Assembly (NCBI GenBank): GCA_003255065.1
Contig: QAOA01007606.1
Coordinates: forward strand, 62,001 to 126,000
Direction: 5' to 3'
DNA from: Cercis canadensis
Lineage: Eukaryota; Streptophyta; Magnoliopsida; Fabales; Fabaceae
DNA: 64,000 nucleotides
A model generated the notes under the pieces. The model was not told where the DNA came from and searched no databases. It worked only from the letters and a program-made list of their open reading frames with translations. The position numbers were made by a program, and so were the translations under genes. This document shows positions 36,239 to 47,949 of the stretch, in pieces. Within the stretch, counting starts at the first letter, position 1. The number at the start of each line of letters is the position of its first letter.

Positions 36239-38102
36239 CTTACACCTTCAACCCAAGCAGATAAAGATTCTTTGTAAGTATTAGTATTAGTGATGACAGT
36301 AGGACGTAGAATGACAGCAGGTATGTTTTCTTTCATGTATCCCACAAACATTTTTCCCATTGCTTTTGTAAATACATGTGTTTGGCCATCCATACTCCTT
36401 CGCCCTAATAATTTAGCTAAAATAAAACTTATTTTGTTGTAGTTAACAACCTAGGATTTGTAACCCAACCACATAATAATAATAATGGAAAATTACATAA
36501 ATCACTTATGGATAACACGCATATGGGTAAAAAGAAAAATAGGAAATCAATTATCCATTCAAGTGTAACAGCTTTATACCACACACATGAAGAGTAAAAT
36601 TGTCTTTAAAGTTAAATGTGTTAATATTTGTCGCCTGGCTATTTACATGAGTCTTAACAACCAATTTTAGATAAAAGTTGGAAGTAGCCAAAATCTTAAT
36701 GTATTAAGGTGGACTTTGTAAGTACTGTTAGTTTATTCGGGTCATTATATATCAATCCTAAAGATGAGATCTAGATTTATGCAATTTCCTCTAATATCAA
36801 TAATAATTTATTAATCCAGCTTAAAGCAAGTTGCCTGTTGGTTTTATGAATACTAGGTATTTGGCCAACCATGTAGTCTTCTATAGACCTTACTGGTTGA
36901 CGAAGACCAAAAATTGGGAACAAAAATGATAAAGTGAATGCTAAGTCATGGAAGCAGATGGCAAGTAGCACTACCCACCCAAATAATGAGAGCAATCAAC
37001 AATGACAAGATTTTTTCTCAAAAAGTTAGGTACTCATGCACCTTTCAATTCCAAAACTTTTTATCATAGATGTGATTTATAGTTTCTTCATTGGCATTCT
37101 GTGCTTGGAGTTCCTTTAATTTTTGCTCAACCAACACTTTTTCAAACTCAATATCTAATTTTGAGAACCTTTTATTATCTGGGGCATCTAAAATGGTTCC
37201 TCATGTATAAGTCATTCATCCTCACCTCTCATCCGCTGAAATTAAACACAAACATATGTCAATTAATGATGCATTTTTAACCCATGGCATGAAAAGTATG
37301 GTAGTTAACTTAATATTTTTTCCTCCAGCTGATCAACAATTACCTATGGATTAGATGAAGAAGAATCTCCACTTTGCTACAATTCTTGGCGAAATTTACA
37401 ACATGAAAAGCTCCTACTGTATTAGTACTCAATGCAACATCATATCTGCAGACAGAAAATTGAAGCCTTATGTTTTATCAAACTATTTAACTAAATATTC
37501 AGCTATGCCTATCGGATTTGATAATTATTTACCTCTCATCAAACTTGGTGGTAGCAGTAGATTGCACAACAATATCTATCTCTTCCAACATGTCTTTTCT
37601 CAGATTTTTCATCTTTTATTACCCAGTTCTCGGCAGAAACATCACCTGCAACGGCAATTACTTTCAATGATATGAAGGAACGAAAATTAGCGCCTAACAT
37701 ATCTCGCAGCACTCTAAATGGGTCATTTTCTATTATCTACATATTAATAAAGATTATTCAAACATATAAAGTTTAATGTGTGCCTTTATAAAATGTAACA
37801 CACTGGTGTTAAACCATTTGCATACCTCATTGTGCATGCGTTCTGTAGCCGAACAAGGGTTTGAAGCTCTCAAAAGAAGATAAAGATTCTTTAGCTCTAG
37901 TTAAACCCTTAATATCTTCTCCACAAAAACTGCATAAACACCCCATCAGAGCAACACTCATCAAATTATTCTCCCCTACAGAAACATAGATGCATGCAAG
38001 GTAGAGAGAAAGAGAGGACAAACTTTTGCCTAAGAAGCCTGTTGCACCAGTGACCAAAATGGTCTTTCCTTTGAGAAAGTGTTTTACACTTCCAAACTCC
38101 AT

Positions 38103-38353
38103 CAAGTAGCTAGAATGGCAGCTTACAATGATGGGAAACCCTTGTAAGAATCATAATATTTATAATGTGAAGTTGTTATTATACCACTAAGGGAGTATCT
38201 GACATTTTTCAAGCTCAAAACTCAAAAGTGTTGGAAACAATCTTGTACACTATTGATAATTGTCATAAATGTGGTAGATAGTTATTAACACGTGATGCAC
38301 CTCCAAAATTAATTGAAGTTTGTCTTATACAGGAAACTAAAAAAGTTTGTCTT
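38103..38353. other. Upstream flank of the FAR pseudogene
   Basis: AT-rich and without a recognisable reading frame. It may have been promoter DNA for the FAR gene. It is cut off by the LTR beginning at about 38354. Confidence 0.4.
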
Positions 38354-39149
38354 TGTTAGCCCTATAGTCCTCCAACCTCAATTTTGATGATAACAAATTA
38401 TTTAAATTATCACTAACTGTAATTTTTATGTTAAGTGTTTTATTTAATCACAGGTTAGTGATATTCCTTGGGTCAAGCCAAGAACAAGTTTCTCCTTTGC
38501 AAAAACAAGTTCACCCAGAGAATTTATTTTGTCCAGAAATTGCTTTGTTGATTAAGGAAGCTTCAAGAAGGCTTGTGGACCCCACCAAATGAGTCCGACT
38601 CATACTAAAGCAGATCTAAATTAGATTCAGACGATGTACATGCCTTGGAGCAATTGGAAGGAAGCCCAAATTCAAAATTCAAAAAGGAGAAAATTCAGCA
38701 AGTTTAAAAGGGAAACTTTCTTGAATAAGTAAAGTTTATAAAGGAGGAAATATTTTTGCAATCAAAGAGATATTTTCATATCTAGTTCAATAATCAGCAA
38801 TCAACATTAAAGAGAAATTCCAGTGAGGCAATGGTCATCTTCTACCTTCTCTTTGCTATAAATTCGAAGACCCAAGGATTGGAAAAGCAAGAAGAGAAGC
38901 CATCAAGCAAAAATTGTATTACAACCAGTTTTCATTCTCTTCTATCAACTCTGTAATATCACGTGAGATTTCTGGTATGAGTTGTTATCTTTGGGACTAC
39001 ATTTTCTGGGATTACTGTAATAGATTTCCAGTGAAAAATATATGTGTGATCTCTGCTTTCTTTGTCAAAGGAAGAGAGTTTCTAGTGAGCTCTTAGGAAA
39101 CCAGTGAAAAGAGTTACTGGTGAGCTCTTAGTAAAACCAGTTGAGAGAG

Positions 39150-39531
39150 TGATGGGAACACTAGGGGAAAAAAGGAAATCGTAGAACAGAAGAAGCACAG
39201 GGGAAGAGAAAAAGAACCAGAAAGAAGAGCAATTGCTTAATCCATTTTCTGATTATTATTTATTCTCTTCATCCTTTTATATCATTTTACAACTTGTATG
39301 CCTAACAGAATCAGTTATTACACCTACACCCTTTCTAATAGAATTAATCACAGGTAATCCTACTCTCTAAACCTCAGTGGCTTCCTAATTTCCCGTTTGG
39401 CCTTGCCCTTCGCAACTGTAGCTTCCTCCTCAGCTAATTCTTTCGACTTTACTTGTTGTTGACATGAGTCCTCCACCTCCCACCTACTGTTTTGTTCTGC
39501 TATAACCATGTCTTAACCAATGCCCATATCA
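39150..39531 (-). repeat. Reina-like element 3' LTR (382 bp)
   Basis: It lies next to the polypurine tract, which on the minus strand reads GGTGGAAGGAGGGGATAT (39532-39549). It is 10 bp longer than the other LTR through small indels. Confidence 0.87.
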
Positions 39532-42500
39532 ATATCCCCTCCTTCCACCTCAACCTTGTCCTCAAGGTTGAAGGCAGGATAAGCAGCAGCAAAAATATCC
39601 TCATCTTCGCACGTTGCTAAGCTGAGTGGGATGCCCTTCCATTCTACTAAAGTTTGTTGCATTGGTTGGCCATCACGATTTCTCATTCGATGTTGCAACA
39701 CTTGCAGGGGTTCCATAATGGGGTGGGAGCTTACAATCTCTAGTGGTAATGGCAAGGGTACCTCTGTGGTATTGCCATGAAATTTCTTAAGCAAGGAAAC
39801 ATGAAACACATCATGTATGCGAGCAGTAGGTGGTAACTGGAGTTGATAAGCTACCTGTCCCACCCTTTTAAGAACTTGATAGGGCCCAAAATAGCATCTA
39901 GCTAACTTGTGTAAAGCACGGTTAGCTAAGCTCCCTTGACGATAGGACTGCAATTTAATCAACACCATGTCACCTACTTTAAAAGACACATCCCTTCGTT
40001 TCAAATCTGCATGGCACTTTATGTCTTCGCGTGCCTCGGTTAAATTCTACTTCAACTGCAAGAGTAAGTCTTGACGATTGGACAGCACACAGTCAACCAA
40101 GTCCACTTGTGCAAATGAAGGAATGTAGTCCAAAAGTGATGGTGGGTCTCTCCCAAAAACTGCTTTGAATGGGGTCATTCCGGCAGCTGTATGAAATGAT
40201 GTGTTATAGCAGTACTCCGTCCAATGCAAAATTCTGGACCACTATTCAGGCTGATCAGCTACAAAATAATGCAAATATTGTTCTAGCATTCGATTCATGA
40301 CTTCAAATTGGCCATCCGATTGCGCGTGATATGTAGTACTCCACTTGAGCTTAGTGCCACTGAGAGTAAACAACTCAGACCAAAATTTACTTAAGAACAC
40401 TGCATCTCGATCTGAAACTATGGACCGAGGTAATCCATGCAATTTATAGACCATTTGTGTGAACAAATCTGCAACTTTGGGTACTGAGTAAGTCTTTGGT
40501 AATGTGCCAAAATGAGCTTGTTTAGACAACCTATCCACAACCACCAAAATGGTAGAATATCCATGAGAAGTAGGAAGTCCGGTAATGAAATACATAGCCA
40601 CATCTTCCCAAATCTGCACAGGTATAGGCAATGGCTGCAACAATCCTCTAGGAGATTAAGTGGGATATTTGGTTTGTTGACACACAACACATTGCTGTAC
40701 AAAGGCTTTAATAGTGTTTTGCATCCTAGGCCATGTGAAAGATGCACTGATGCGGGCTATTGTTTTCTGAATGCCCCCATGGCATCCTGATAGTGTTGAA
40801 TGAAACTCAACCAACACCTGTTAAATTAATGGAGATGATGGGTCTAACAACAGCTTCCTGCATAACAATAACAGTCCATTTCTGATCTCATAATCAACAT
40901 ACTTCAATGGATCCTCCTTTATGGCCCCATATAATGACTGAAAAAATTCAGAATTGATATTTTCCTCTCGGAGTTGATCAAGCAACTAAAATCGCACCTG
41001 AGACAAAGCTAAAAATTGCATGATTACCTCATCAAGTTGCCAGGATAAAGCATCTACGACTCTATTTTCTTTTCCCAGTTTGTAGGTAATTGTATATTGA
41101 AATCCCAATAATTTTGCCAAGTAATGTTGTTGCTCTGGTGTTTGTATGATCTTATCAAGCAATGCTCAAAGACTCTTGTGATCAGTCCGGATTATGAATT
41201 TCCTGCCTAGCAGATACTATCGCCACTTCTTAACTGCTTCTGTAATAGCATACAATTCCCGAACATAGGCTAAAGCAATTTGCATTCTTAAGGAAAGTTT
41301 CTTGCTAAAGTAAGATACCGGATGCTCATGTTGTAATAGCACTGCACCAATGCCAACATTGGAGGTATCTGTTTCTAAAACAAAATCCTACTCAAAATTT
41401 GGCAGAATCAAAACTGAAGTTGAAGTCATGGCTAGTTTCAAGTACTCGAAAGCGGATTGTGCCTTTGAATCCAAAACAAAAGAGTCTTTTTTTAAAAGAT
41501 CAGTCAAAGGTGCTGCAATTGTGGCATATGAACGTACAAAACGTCAATAATAACCTGTTAATCCCAGAAATCCCCTTAATTCCTTGAGGTTTTGTGGAAC
41601 ATGCCACTTTATCATTGCTCAAATTTTTCTTGATCCATACTAACTCCTAAACCTGACACAACATGCCCCAAATAGTCCACTGACTCTTGTGCAAAAGAAC
41701 ATTTGCTTTTTTTAACAAAGAACTGGTTATCTCACAGTGTTTGCAATACCATTTGAAGATGAGCTATGTGTGATTCAAGATCGCTGTTGTAGACCAGTAT
41801 GTCATCAAAAAAAAACTACAACAAATTTTTGCAAAAAGGGTTGTAAGATCAAATTCATCATAGCTTGAAATGTTGACTGGGCATTTGTTAAACCAAAAGG
41901 CATGACTAGAAATTCATAGTGGCCTTGATGGGTTCTAAATGCTGTAATGTGAATATCAGAAGGTTTCACTCTAATTTGGTGGTAACCTGCTCTTAAATCC
42001 AATTTGGAAAATAGTTTAGAACCTCCCAATTCGTCCATCAACTCATCAGCTGTAGGAATAGGGAACCTATCCTTGACTGTGATGTTGTTGAGTGCTCTAT
42101 AATCCACACAAAATCTCCAAGTGCCATCTTTTTTTTTTTTACTAGTAAAACTGGGGAAGAAAAAGGACTGGTGCTAAGACGTATAATACCTGAGCTCAGC
42201 ATTTCAGAGACCATTTTGTCAATTTCACCCTTCTGAAAGTGAGGATAACGATATGGCCTGACATTAACTGGGGCTGCATTCAGGCATAAGTGAATCTCAT
42301 GGTCCATCTACCGAAATGGTGGCTAAGACTTTGGTTCTTCAAACAATTCACTAAACTCCTTTAATAGTGCTTCCAGTTCACCTTCCTCCTGCTGTTGCAT
42401 TTCAGTCCCTGCAGTAGGAATTAAAGTTATCCAGAAGAGGGATGCAATGGCTCCTTGAGTTTGTAACTTTCGGAACTGATTCAAAGACATAGGCTGCCCC

Positions 42501-44026
42501 ACCAAGTTTTTTACCCCTTGTAGTCGAATATTTTGTTGCTCCCAAGTAAACTCCATGGTTAAGTTCTAGTAATCCAATATGATTTGACCTAACAGCAGCA
42601 TCCATTGCACACCTAGCACCAAGTTGGCACCCTGGATTGGTAGTACAAAGAAATCCACCAGGAACACATGCTGTTGAATCTGAACTGGAACAGCTGTACA
42701 CATGCCTTCACATTGAAATGTTTCTCCATTGCCTACCATGACTGTGAATTGTTTCTCTCGAGATACTGGCAAATGAAGCAACTGCACAATTCTGGGCTGC
42801 AAAAAATTGTGAGTACTTCCTCCATCCACTAGAATTTGAACATCCGTTTTGCCAATGCTTCCTTTGAAACATAGCGTTTGTGGCACCGCAATGCCAGCCA
42901 AGGCATGAAAACTGACTTGCATATCTTGTTGCTCATTACACAGTAGTGTATGGTCCTGTCCATCCACTTCTTGACAAATGTCCTCATCCTCCAGTATGAT
43001 TTCTAAATCGGGAACAATAAGCACATGTGCCGAGGAGCGACATTTATGACCCATCGAGTATTTTTCATCACAATAAAAACATAGGCCTTTTTCACGCTTT
43101 TCTTTTATTTGAGCTTAAGATAATCTCTAGAAAGGAGACTTGGTGTGGTTTGGTATGGTGGTATTGTTAGGTTTGTATGTAAGGGCTGGTTTGTAGCCAG
43201 TGGTATTAAATGGTTTAGTGAATGTAGTGAAGGGTTTAACTTCCAGGGTTGGTAATATAGGAGGGGACGGGGAAAATAGTTTGGGAGGATTGGTAATCTG
43301 TTGTAATTTTAGTTCTTGAATCTTGGCTAGAGCCATGGCTTTGGTTAAGGTTGTGGGTTGAAAAGAAGATACCTCATGTTGAATAGAAGGTTTTAATCCA
43401 AAAATAAAACAACTCAAGAGAAAAGATTCAGGTAAGCCATCTACCTTGTTGGAAAGATTCTCAAACTCTTCTTGATACTCCATGACTGAGCTTGTCTGCA
43501 CCAACTTTGCTAATTGCCCTTGATAATTCTCCAACTCCGATGGTCCAAAACACACCATCAGTGAGTGCAAAAATTCTGTCCAAGACTCGATCTTGGTGTT
43601 CTTGTTCCGCCATTGATACCAGGCCAAAGCTTTCCCGTCGAAGTAAAATGGAGCCACTTTCAAGCGTTTGTCGTCAACAACCGCATGATAATCGAAATAC
43701 TGCTGAATTTTAAAAATCCAGCCTTGAGGATCACCACCATCGAACTTGGGCACATCAATCCTCAATGGCTTGACACTCCACCCCACCGTTGCTGCTGTGA
43801 ATTCTCTTGCTGTAGAGGCCGACAAAACATTGGGATTTTGCCGTTGTTGTTTTAGGTTAGCACTCATTGTACCAATCTTGAAGGCAAGTTGATCCAATCG
43901 ATCGAAAACCCCCGTCATACTCACTCCCAAATTGGATTGGACCTTCAACAATGCTTGTTGCATTTGATTGATTGTCTGGTCCTGCTTATCCAATCAATCG
44001 TCCACGGATTTAAAGCGAGACGTCAT
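39513..44026 (-). pseudogene. Reina-like gag-pol remnant
   Basis: A start codon at 44026 is followed by a TGA at 43994-43996. Gag continues at 43127-43993 (GWIFKIQQYFDYH, FYFDGKALAWYQW). The protease is at about 42566-42900 (ILVDGGSTHNFLQPRI). RT is at 41805-42307 ([18 protein letters not shown]), breaking off at an A/T homopolymer near 41808-41816, just before the FDD motif. RNase H at about 41100-41400 is badly broken. The integrase core is at 40242-40643: the first catalytic Asp is replaced by Tyr (codon 40590-40592, MYFITGLP where MDF is usual), while SDRDAVF and DGQFEVMNR keep the Asp and Glu. A chromodomain-like tail is at about 39560-39740 (QTLVEWKGIPLSLATCED). Non-functional. Confidence 0.87.
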
Positions 44027-44049
44027 AAGTATGCAATGAAAGCACCAAT
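44027..44049 (-). promoter_or_regulatory. Reina-like element primer-binding-site region
   Basis: On the minus strand the LTR end is followed by ATTGGTGCTTTCATTGC. This is the expected position, and TTGGTGCTTTCATTG is a motif seen next to other plant gypsy LTRs; the tRNA was not identified. Confidence 0.5.
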
Positions 44050-44421
44050 TGATGGGAACACTGGGGAAAAAAGGAAATCGTAGAACAGAAGAAGCACAGG
44101 GGAAGAGAAAAAGAACCATAAAGAAGAGCGATTGCTTAATCCATTTTCTGATTATTATTTATTCTCTTCATCCTTTTATATCATTTTACAACTTGTATGC
44201 CTAACAGAATCAATTCTTACACCTACACCCTTTCTAACAAAATTAATTTCAGGTAATCCTACTCTCTAAACCTCGTGGCTTCCTAATTTCCCATTTGGCC
44301 TTGCCCTTCGCAACTATATCTTCCTCCTCAGCTAATTCTTTGGACCTTACTTGTTGTTGACATGAGTCCTCCACCTCCCCCACCTGCTGTTATAACCATG
44401 TCTTGACCAATGCCCATATCA
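44050..44421 (-). repeat. Reina-like element 5' LTR (372 bp)
   Basis: TGATGGGAACAC to GCCCATATCA; it precedes the primer site and gag on the minus strand. It differs from the 3' LTR by several substitutions and short indels. Confidence 0.87.
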
Positions 44422-45144
44422 GAGAGTTACTGGTGAGCTCGTGTAAAACTAATTAAAAGAGTTTCTAGTTAGCTCTTAGAAAACTAGGGATTGTAGAAAC
44501 TTGGACAAATAATCTTGCTGCTTAGTGGAACCCCAGCCTTGGGAGAGTGGACATAAGCATTGCTTTGGCCAAACTACTATAAAAATTATGGGCTCAATCT
44601 CTTCTCCCTACTCTCTTTGTTATTCTGGTTTAATCTTTGAAAATCTGCATGTTTGGCTTGCTACAAATCTGGTTACATATGAGCTTGAGCCGATTCTCTA
44701 TTTTGATTAAATATTCTAACTGCTTATATATGATCCTTGAAATTTTGGATATTTCTTTGATTGGTTTTCTGCGAAATATTTATACTCTTTAAGATCTATT
44801 TCTGTTAAGTTTTCTGGGTTGCTAAAGAACAAGTTTCAAAACGAGTTCTTAGTCAAAACTGGTTCTATAATAGAAAAATTTTTAATTGGTGATTATGTTA
44901 TATATTGTTTTAAATCTCCTATTAAACCACCCCCGCCCCTCTCCTTTTCCCTCCCTCNTATAGAACTCTAGGAGCATATACGTAGTCTCAATCTTATACT
45001 AATTATTTACTAACTATCACCTATTTACATAAAATTGTCAAAGTTTCATTCAATGTATTTTTCCTTATTAATATGTAATGAAGTGAGTTCAAAGACAAGG
45101 AATCAGAATATATATTTTGCTACGTCCTTGTCTTCTTTCATTTA

Positions 45145-45650
45145 TTTATCTTGTCTTCTTCTTTTCTCTTTCACACATGCACTAATACCCAACAACTTTC
45201 AGCGCTATTCATGCACTAATGTCTAACAATATTCTTATCATAAATGTGGAAATTGGATGCTTCATTGTAATTTCCAATTTCTGTGAGCATGTAGGGACAT
45301 TTGATCTGTATTCATATTGTTGCCAACACCAATTCCTATTGTCCAGACGCAATAAGACATACCAAAATTAATGGCCAAGGCATGCAAAATCCTGAGNTTT
45401 ATCTTGTCTTCTTCTTTTCTCTTTCACACATGCACTAATACCCAACAACTTTCAGCGCTATTCATGCACTAATGTCTAACAATATTCTTATCATAAATGT
45501 GGAAATTGGATGCTTCATTGTAATTTCCAATTTCTGTGAGCATGTAGGGACATTTGATCTGTATTCATATTGTTGCCAACACCAATTCCTATTGTCAAGA
45601 CGCAATAGGACATACCAAAATTAATGGCTAGGGCATGCAAAATCCTGAGA
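45145..45650. other. Direct duplication across a single N (45397)
   Basis: 45145-45396 is repeated by 45398-45650 with only a few substitutions, both beginning tttatcttgtcttcttcttt. A further N at 44958 has no obvious flanking repeat. Confidence 0.85.
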
Positions 45651-45768
45651 TAATGTCAGGAGTTCAAACCCTGTTGAAAGCACTAGTGGTCAGGGTACGC
45701 TGAAGCCCAAGAGGGGGGTTAGTCTCACACCAAAGATATGGGAACCAAAAAAAAAAAAAAAAAAACTT
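45605..45768 (+). mobile_element. Candidate tRNA-derived SINE
   Basis: A short unit ends in a pure A tract of about 20 bases (about 45748-45767). It contains GAGTTCAAACCCTG near 45659-45672, which fits an RNA polymerase III B box (GTTCRANNC), and a poorer A-box candidate (atggctagggcatgc) about 35 bases upstream. No clear target duplication is visible, partly because the upstream sequence is in the N-associated repeat. Confidence 0.4.
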
Positions 45769-46354
45769 GATGGCCAACTATACTTCATGTTTGTATGTAA
45801 CCAGTTTTAGAATTGAGAAAGATTGATATAGATTATGATGTCATTGCTAGGAAGAGTATAAGTCCTTGAAGAAATTATTAATTCACAATATTTGTATTTT
45901 ATACTAGCTCACACAGTCAAGTTGACGCGATCTTAGTCATATAGACAAAAGTGTAGGCAGTTCCAGCTAAATTTTCATAGTGCTATTTGTATAAATGTGA
46001 CAAAATGTGAAATATTTTAATGCCCAAAGACCATTACTCATGTCCTTGTTAGTGTCGATATTTCCATTTTCATTTACCACATTTGTTTGGCACAATCATA
46101 CATGTTAATTTATTTATCTTCGTGTTCCTTTCCTTATGGTTTATTATCCTATTTTGAAAGGGATTAATGGTATTCGTAAGTATAATTATTTGTTTTATTA
46201 TATGAAAAACTACAATTTAATTCCTTAATGTGAACCACAATTCAACATTAAGAAAATGAAAGTTGGTTTCTTTTCTATCCTTATAATTTATTAATAAATC
46301 TTTTATCAACTCGAACACAAAATAGACTATGAGCATAATTATACATATTAACTT
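45769..46354. other. AT-rich flank without recognised features
   Basis: No coding similarity, inverted repeat or tandem array is seen between the SINE-like unit and the CACTA element. Confidence 0.4.
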
Positions 46355-46936
46355 TACTACAAGAAAATTGCCATTTTCTCATAGACAAAAAATCTGTGAG
46401 AAAATCGAGACATTTTTCACGAATTTTCTAACAAATAGGTGGACCGTGAGAAAGTCCATGAGAAATGGCGCCCCAATTATGATAATTAATGCTTTGACTA
46501 TTCTCATGGATAGAGTCCGTGAGAAAATGTGAAATTTCTCACAGAATTTCTCAGGGATTGTTAACGCTGTGAGAGAGTCCGTGAGAAATCGATATGCACC
46601 ATTTCACTTAAAATTTGAATTTTAGGGTTAGTTTCTCACAAAAAAAATTGTGAGAAATTCCGTGAGAAACTCTATTTATCTTCATCCTCGCACACCCCGG
46701 CCTCCATTTTCCATTTTCTCTCCTTTCTCCCTCTCCTGTGTTCTCCACCATCCTCTCTCTCTCTCCCCCGGAGTAAATCAGCCCCATTCCAACCTCTGGA
46801 GCATGGGTTTTGCAGCGCAGGTCCCCTTCTCTAACTCTTATGCTCATTGAGGTAGGTTCCTATACTCAAATAACGTTCATTGACAAACTAGATTAACTAT
46901 GGAACCCTCTGATCTTAATTAGTTATATTTATATAT

Positions 46937-47622
46937 GTTCATGTCAACTCATATGCACATATATATTGGATATACAAGCTATTCAATTGTTCTGAAAATT
47001 ATAATATGTATTGAATTGGTCAATCCATGTCCCATTTTGTATAATATCAAAAGATTTTGTTTTTGGAAAAAATAAAGTTTTATGCCATAAACATAATATC
47101 CAATTGGCAGGAAACAGATAATGCTCAAGAAAAGAAAATTATTACTTTTACGTACTCAAGACACTAGAATGCAAAAGATTGATACTATTATAACACCTAA
47201 GTCTTGTTCCTTTCCATGCCATCGGAAAGATATGGAAAGAAAAAAAGAAGAAATATATATATATATATAGGTTCATGTTAGCTCATATGCACATGTATAT
47301 TGGATATACAAGCTATTCAATTGTTCTAAAAATTATAATATGTATTGAATTGGTCAATCCATGTCCCATTTTTATAATATCAAAAGACTTTGTTTTTGGA
47401 AAAAATAAAGTTTTATGCCATAAACATAATATCCAATTGGCGGGAAACAGATAATGCTCAAGAAAAGAAAATTATTACTTTTAAGTACTCAAGACACTAG
47501 AATGCAAAAAATTGATACTATTATAACACCCAAGTCTTGTTCCTTTACATGCCCTCGGAAAGATATGGAAAGAAAGAAAGAAGAAACAATCCAGGTGGCA
47601 TATATATATATATATATATATA
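46937..47622. repeat. Tandem duplication, period 334 bp, inside the CACTA element
   Basis: The copy starting gttcatgtcaactcatatgc at 46937 recurs at 47271 as gttcatgttagctcatatgc. Each copy ends in an (AT)n tract (about 47252-47269 and 47599-47621). Confidence 0.82.
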
Positions 47623-47949
47623 AGATGACGGACCCCTAAATAAGACCGAAAAGCTAATCTAGCACTAACTAAATATTTGACATGATGCCCAAAGTTCAAT
47701 ATTTATTAGGATTAACCTATATATTGATGTTCAATTATTCTTGAATTTTTTCTGAATTTTTTAAATGGTATAGAAATAATTTTGTATTTTTTTTCAATTG
47801 TTGTGTAAGTTTTGACCTCAATTGCTATGTAATTATGTATGTTGAAATAAATAGTAATTTAGGGTTTGTGTTTCTAATGAATTGTGTGAAATTTTGAATT
47901 CCTGGAATGTTCAATTTTTAGAGGAGACTCTACCCAATTTTTTATTAAT

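Larger units (their letters stand above)
29191..38102 (-). pseudogene. Fatty acyl-CoA reductase (alcohol-forming) pseudogene, about 9 exons
   Basis: FAR enzymes use NADPH to reduce very-long-chain acyl-CoAs to primary alcohols for wax, suberin or pollen wall. Exons by similarity and GT/AG sites: 38102-38024 (TILVTGATGFLG, the NADPH site), 37929-37826, 37736-37533, 37445-37344, 37235-37034, 36416-36239, 30125-30044 (TIDSLAVAYGKGK), 29922-29656 (IPADMVVNAMLVAM) and about 29590-29191, ending IHIPGIVKYIFK. The order and motifs match the FAR family (usually about 490 residues). Lesions include a TAA at 37901-37903, a frameshift near 37601-37610, stops in the 37235-37034 exon, and a 2-nt loss near 36375 that removes the Tyr of the catalytic YxxxK (VFTK remains). 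There is also a TAG at 29466-29468, and a CRM retrotransposon lies between exons six and seven. Clearly non-functional. Confidence 0.88.
39150..44421 (-). mobile_element. Reina-like Ty3/gypsy chromovirus, 5272 bp, TSD GAGAG
   Basis: LTRs at 39150-39531 and 44050-44421 both start TGATGGGAACAC and end GCCCATATCA. GAGAG flanks both sides (39145-39149 and 44422-44426). Coding order on the minus strand is gag, protease, RT, RNase H, integrase and a chromodomain-like C-terminus. Short LTRs of about 380 bp and a total near 5.3 kb fit Reina. It is nested within a larger LTR. Confidence 0.88.
38354..44957 (+). mobile_element. Probable large copia LTR, split by a nested Reina element
   Basis: Begins TGTTAGCCCTATAGTCCTCC and continues caattttgatgataacaaat, a start I associate with long-LTR copia elements of the SIRE/Maximus kind. 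After the nested element it continues with ttgggagagtggacataagc and ends in a C-rich tract (ccacccccgcccctctcc) just before N at 44958. Removing 39150-44421 leaves about 1.3 kb, a plausible LTR length. No copia coding region adjoins it, so it may be a solo LTR. The right end and target duplication are unresolved. Confidence 0.5.

Noticed and set aside
47481..47699. Frame containing an Ile-Tyr repeat
   Set aside because: Produced by the (TA)n microsatellite.
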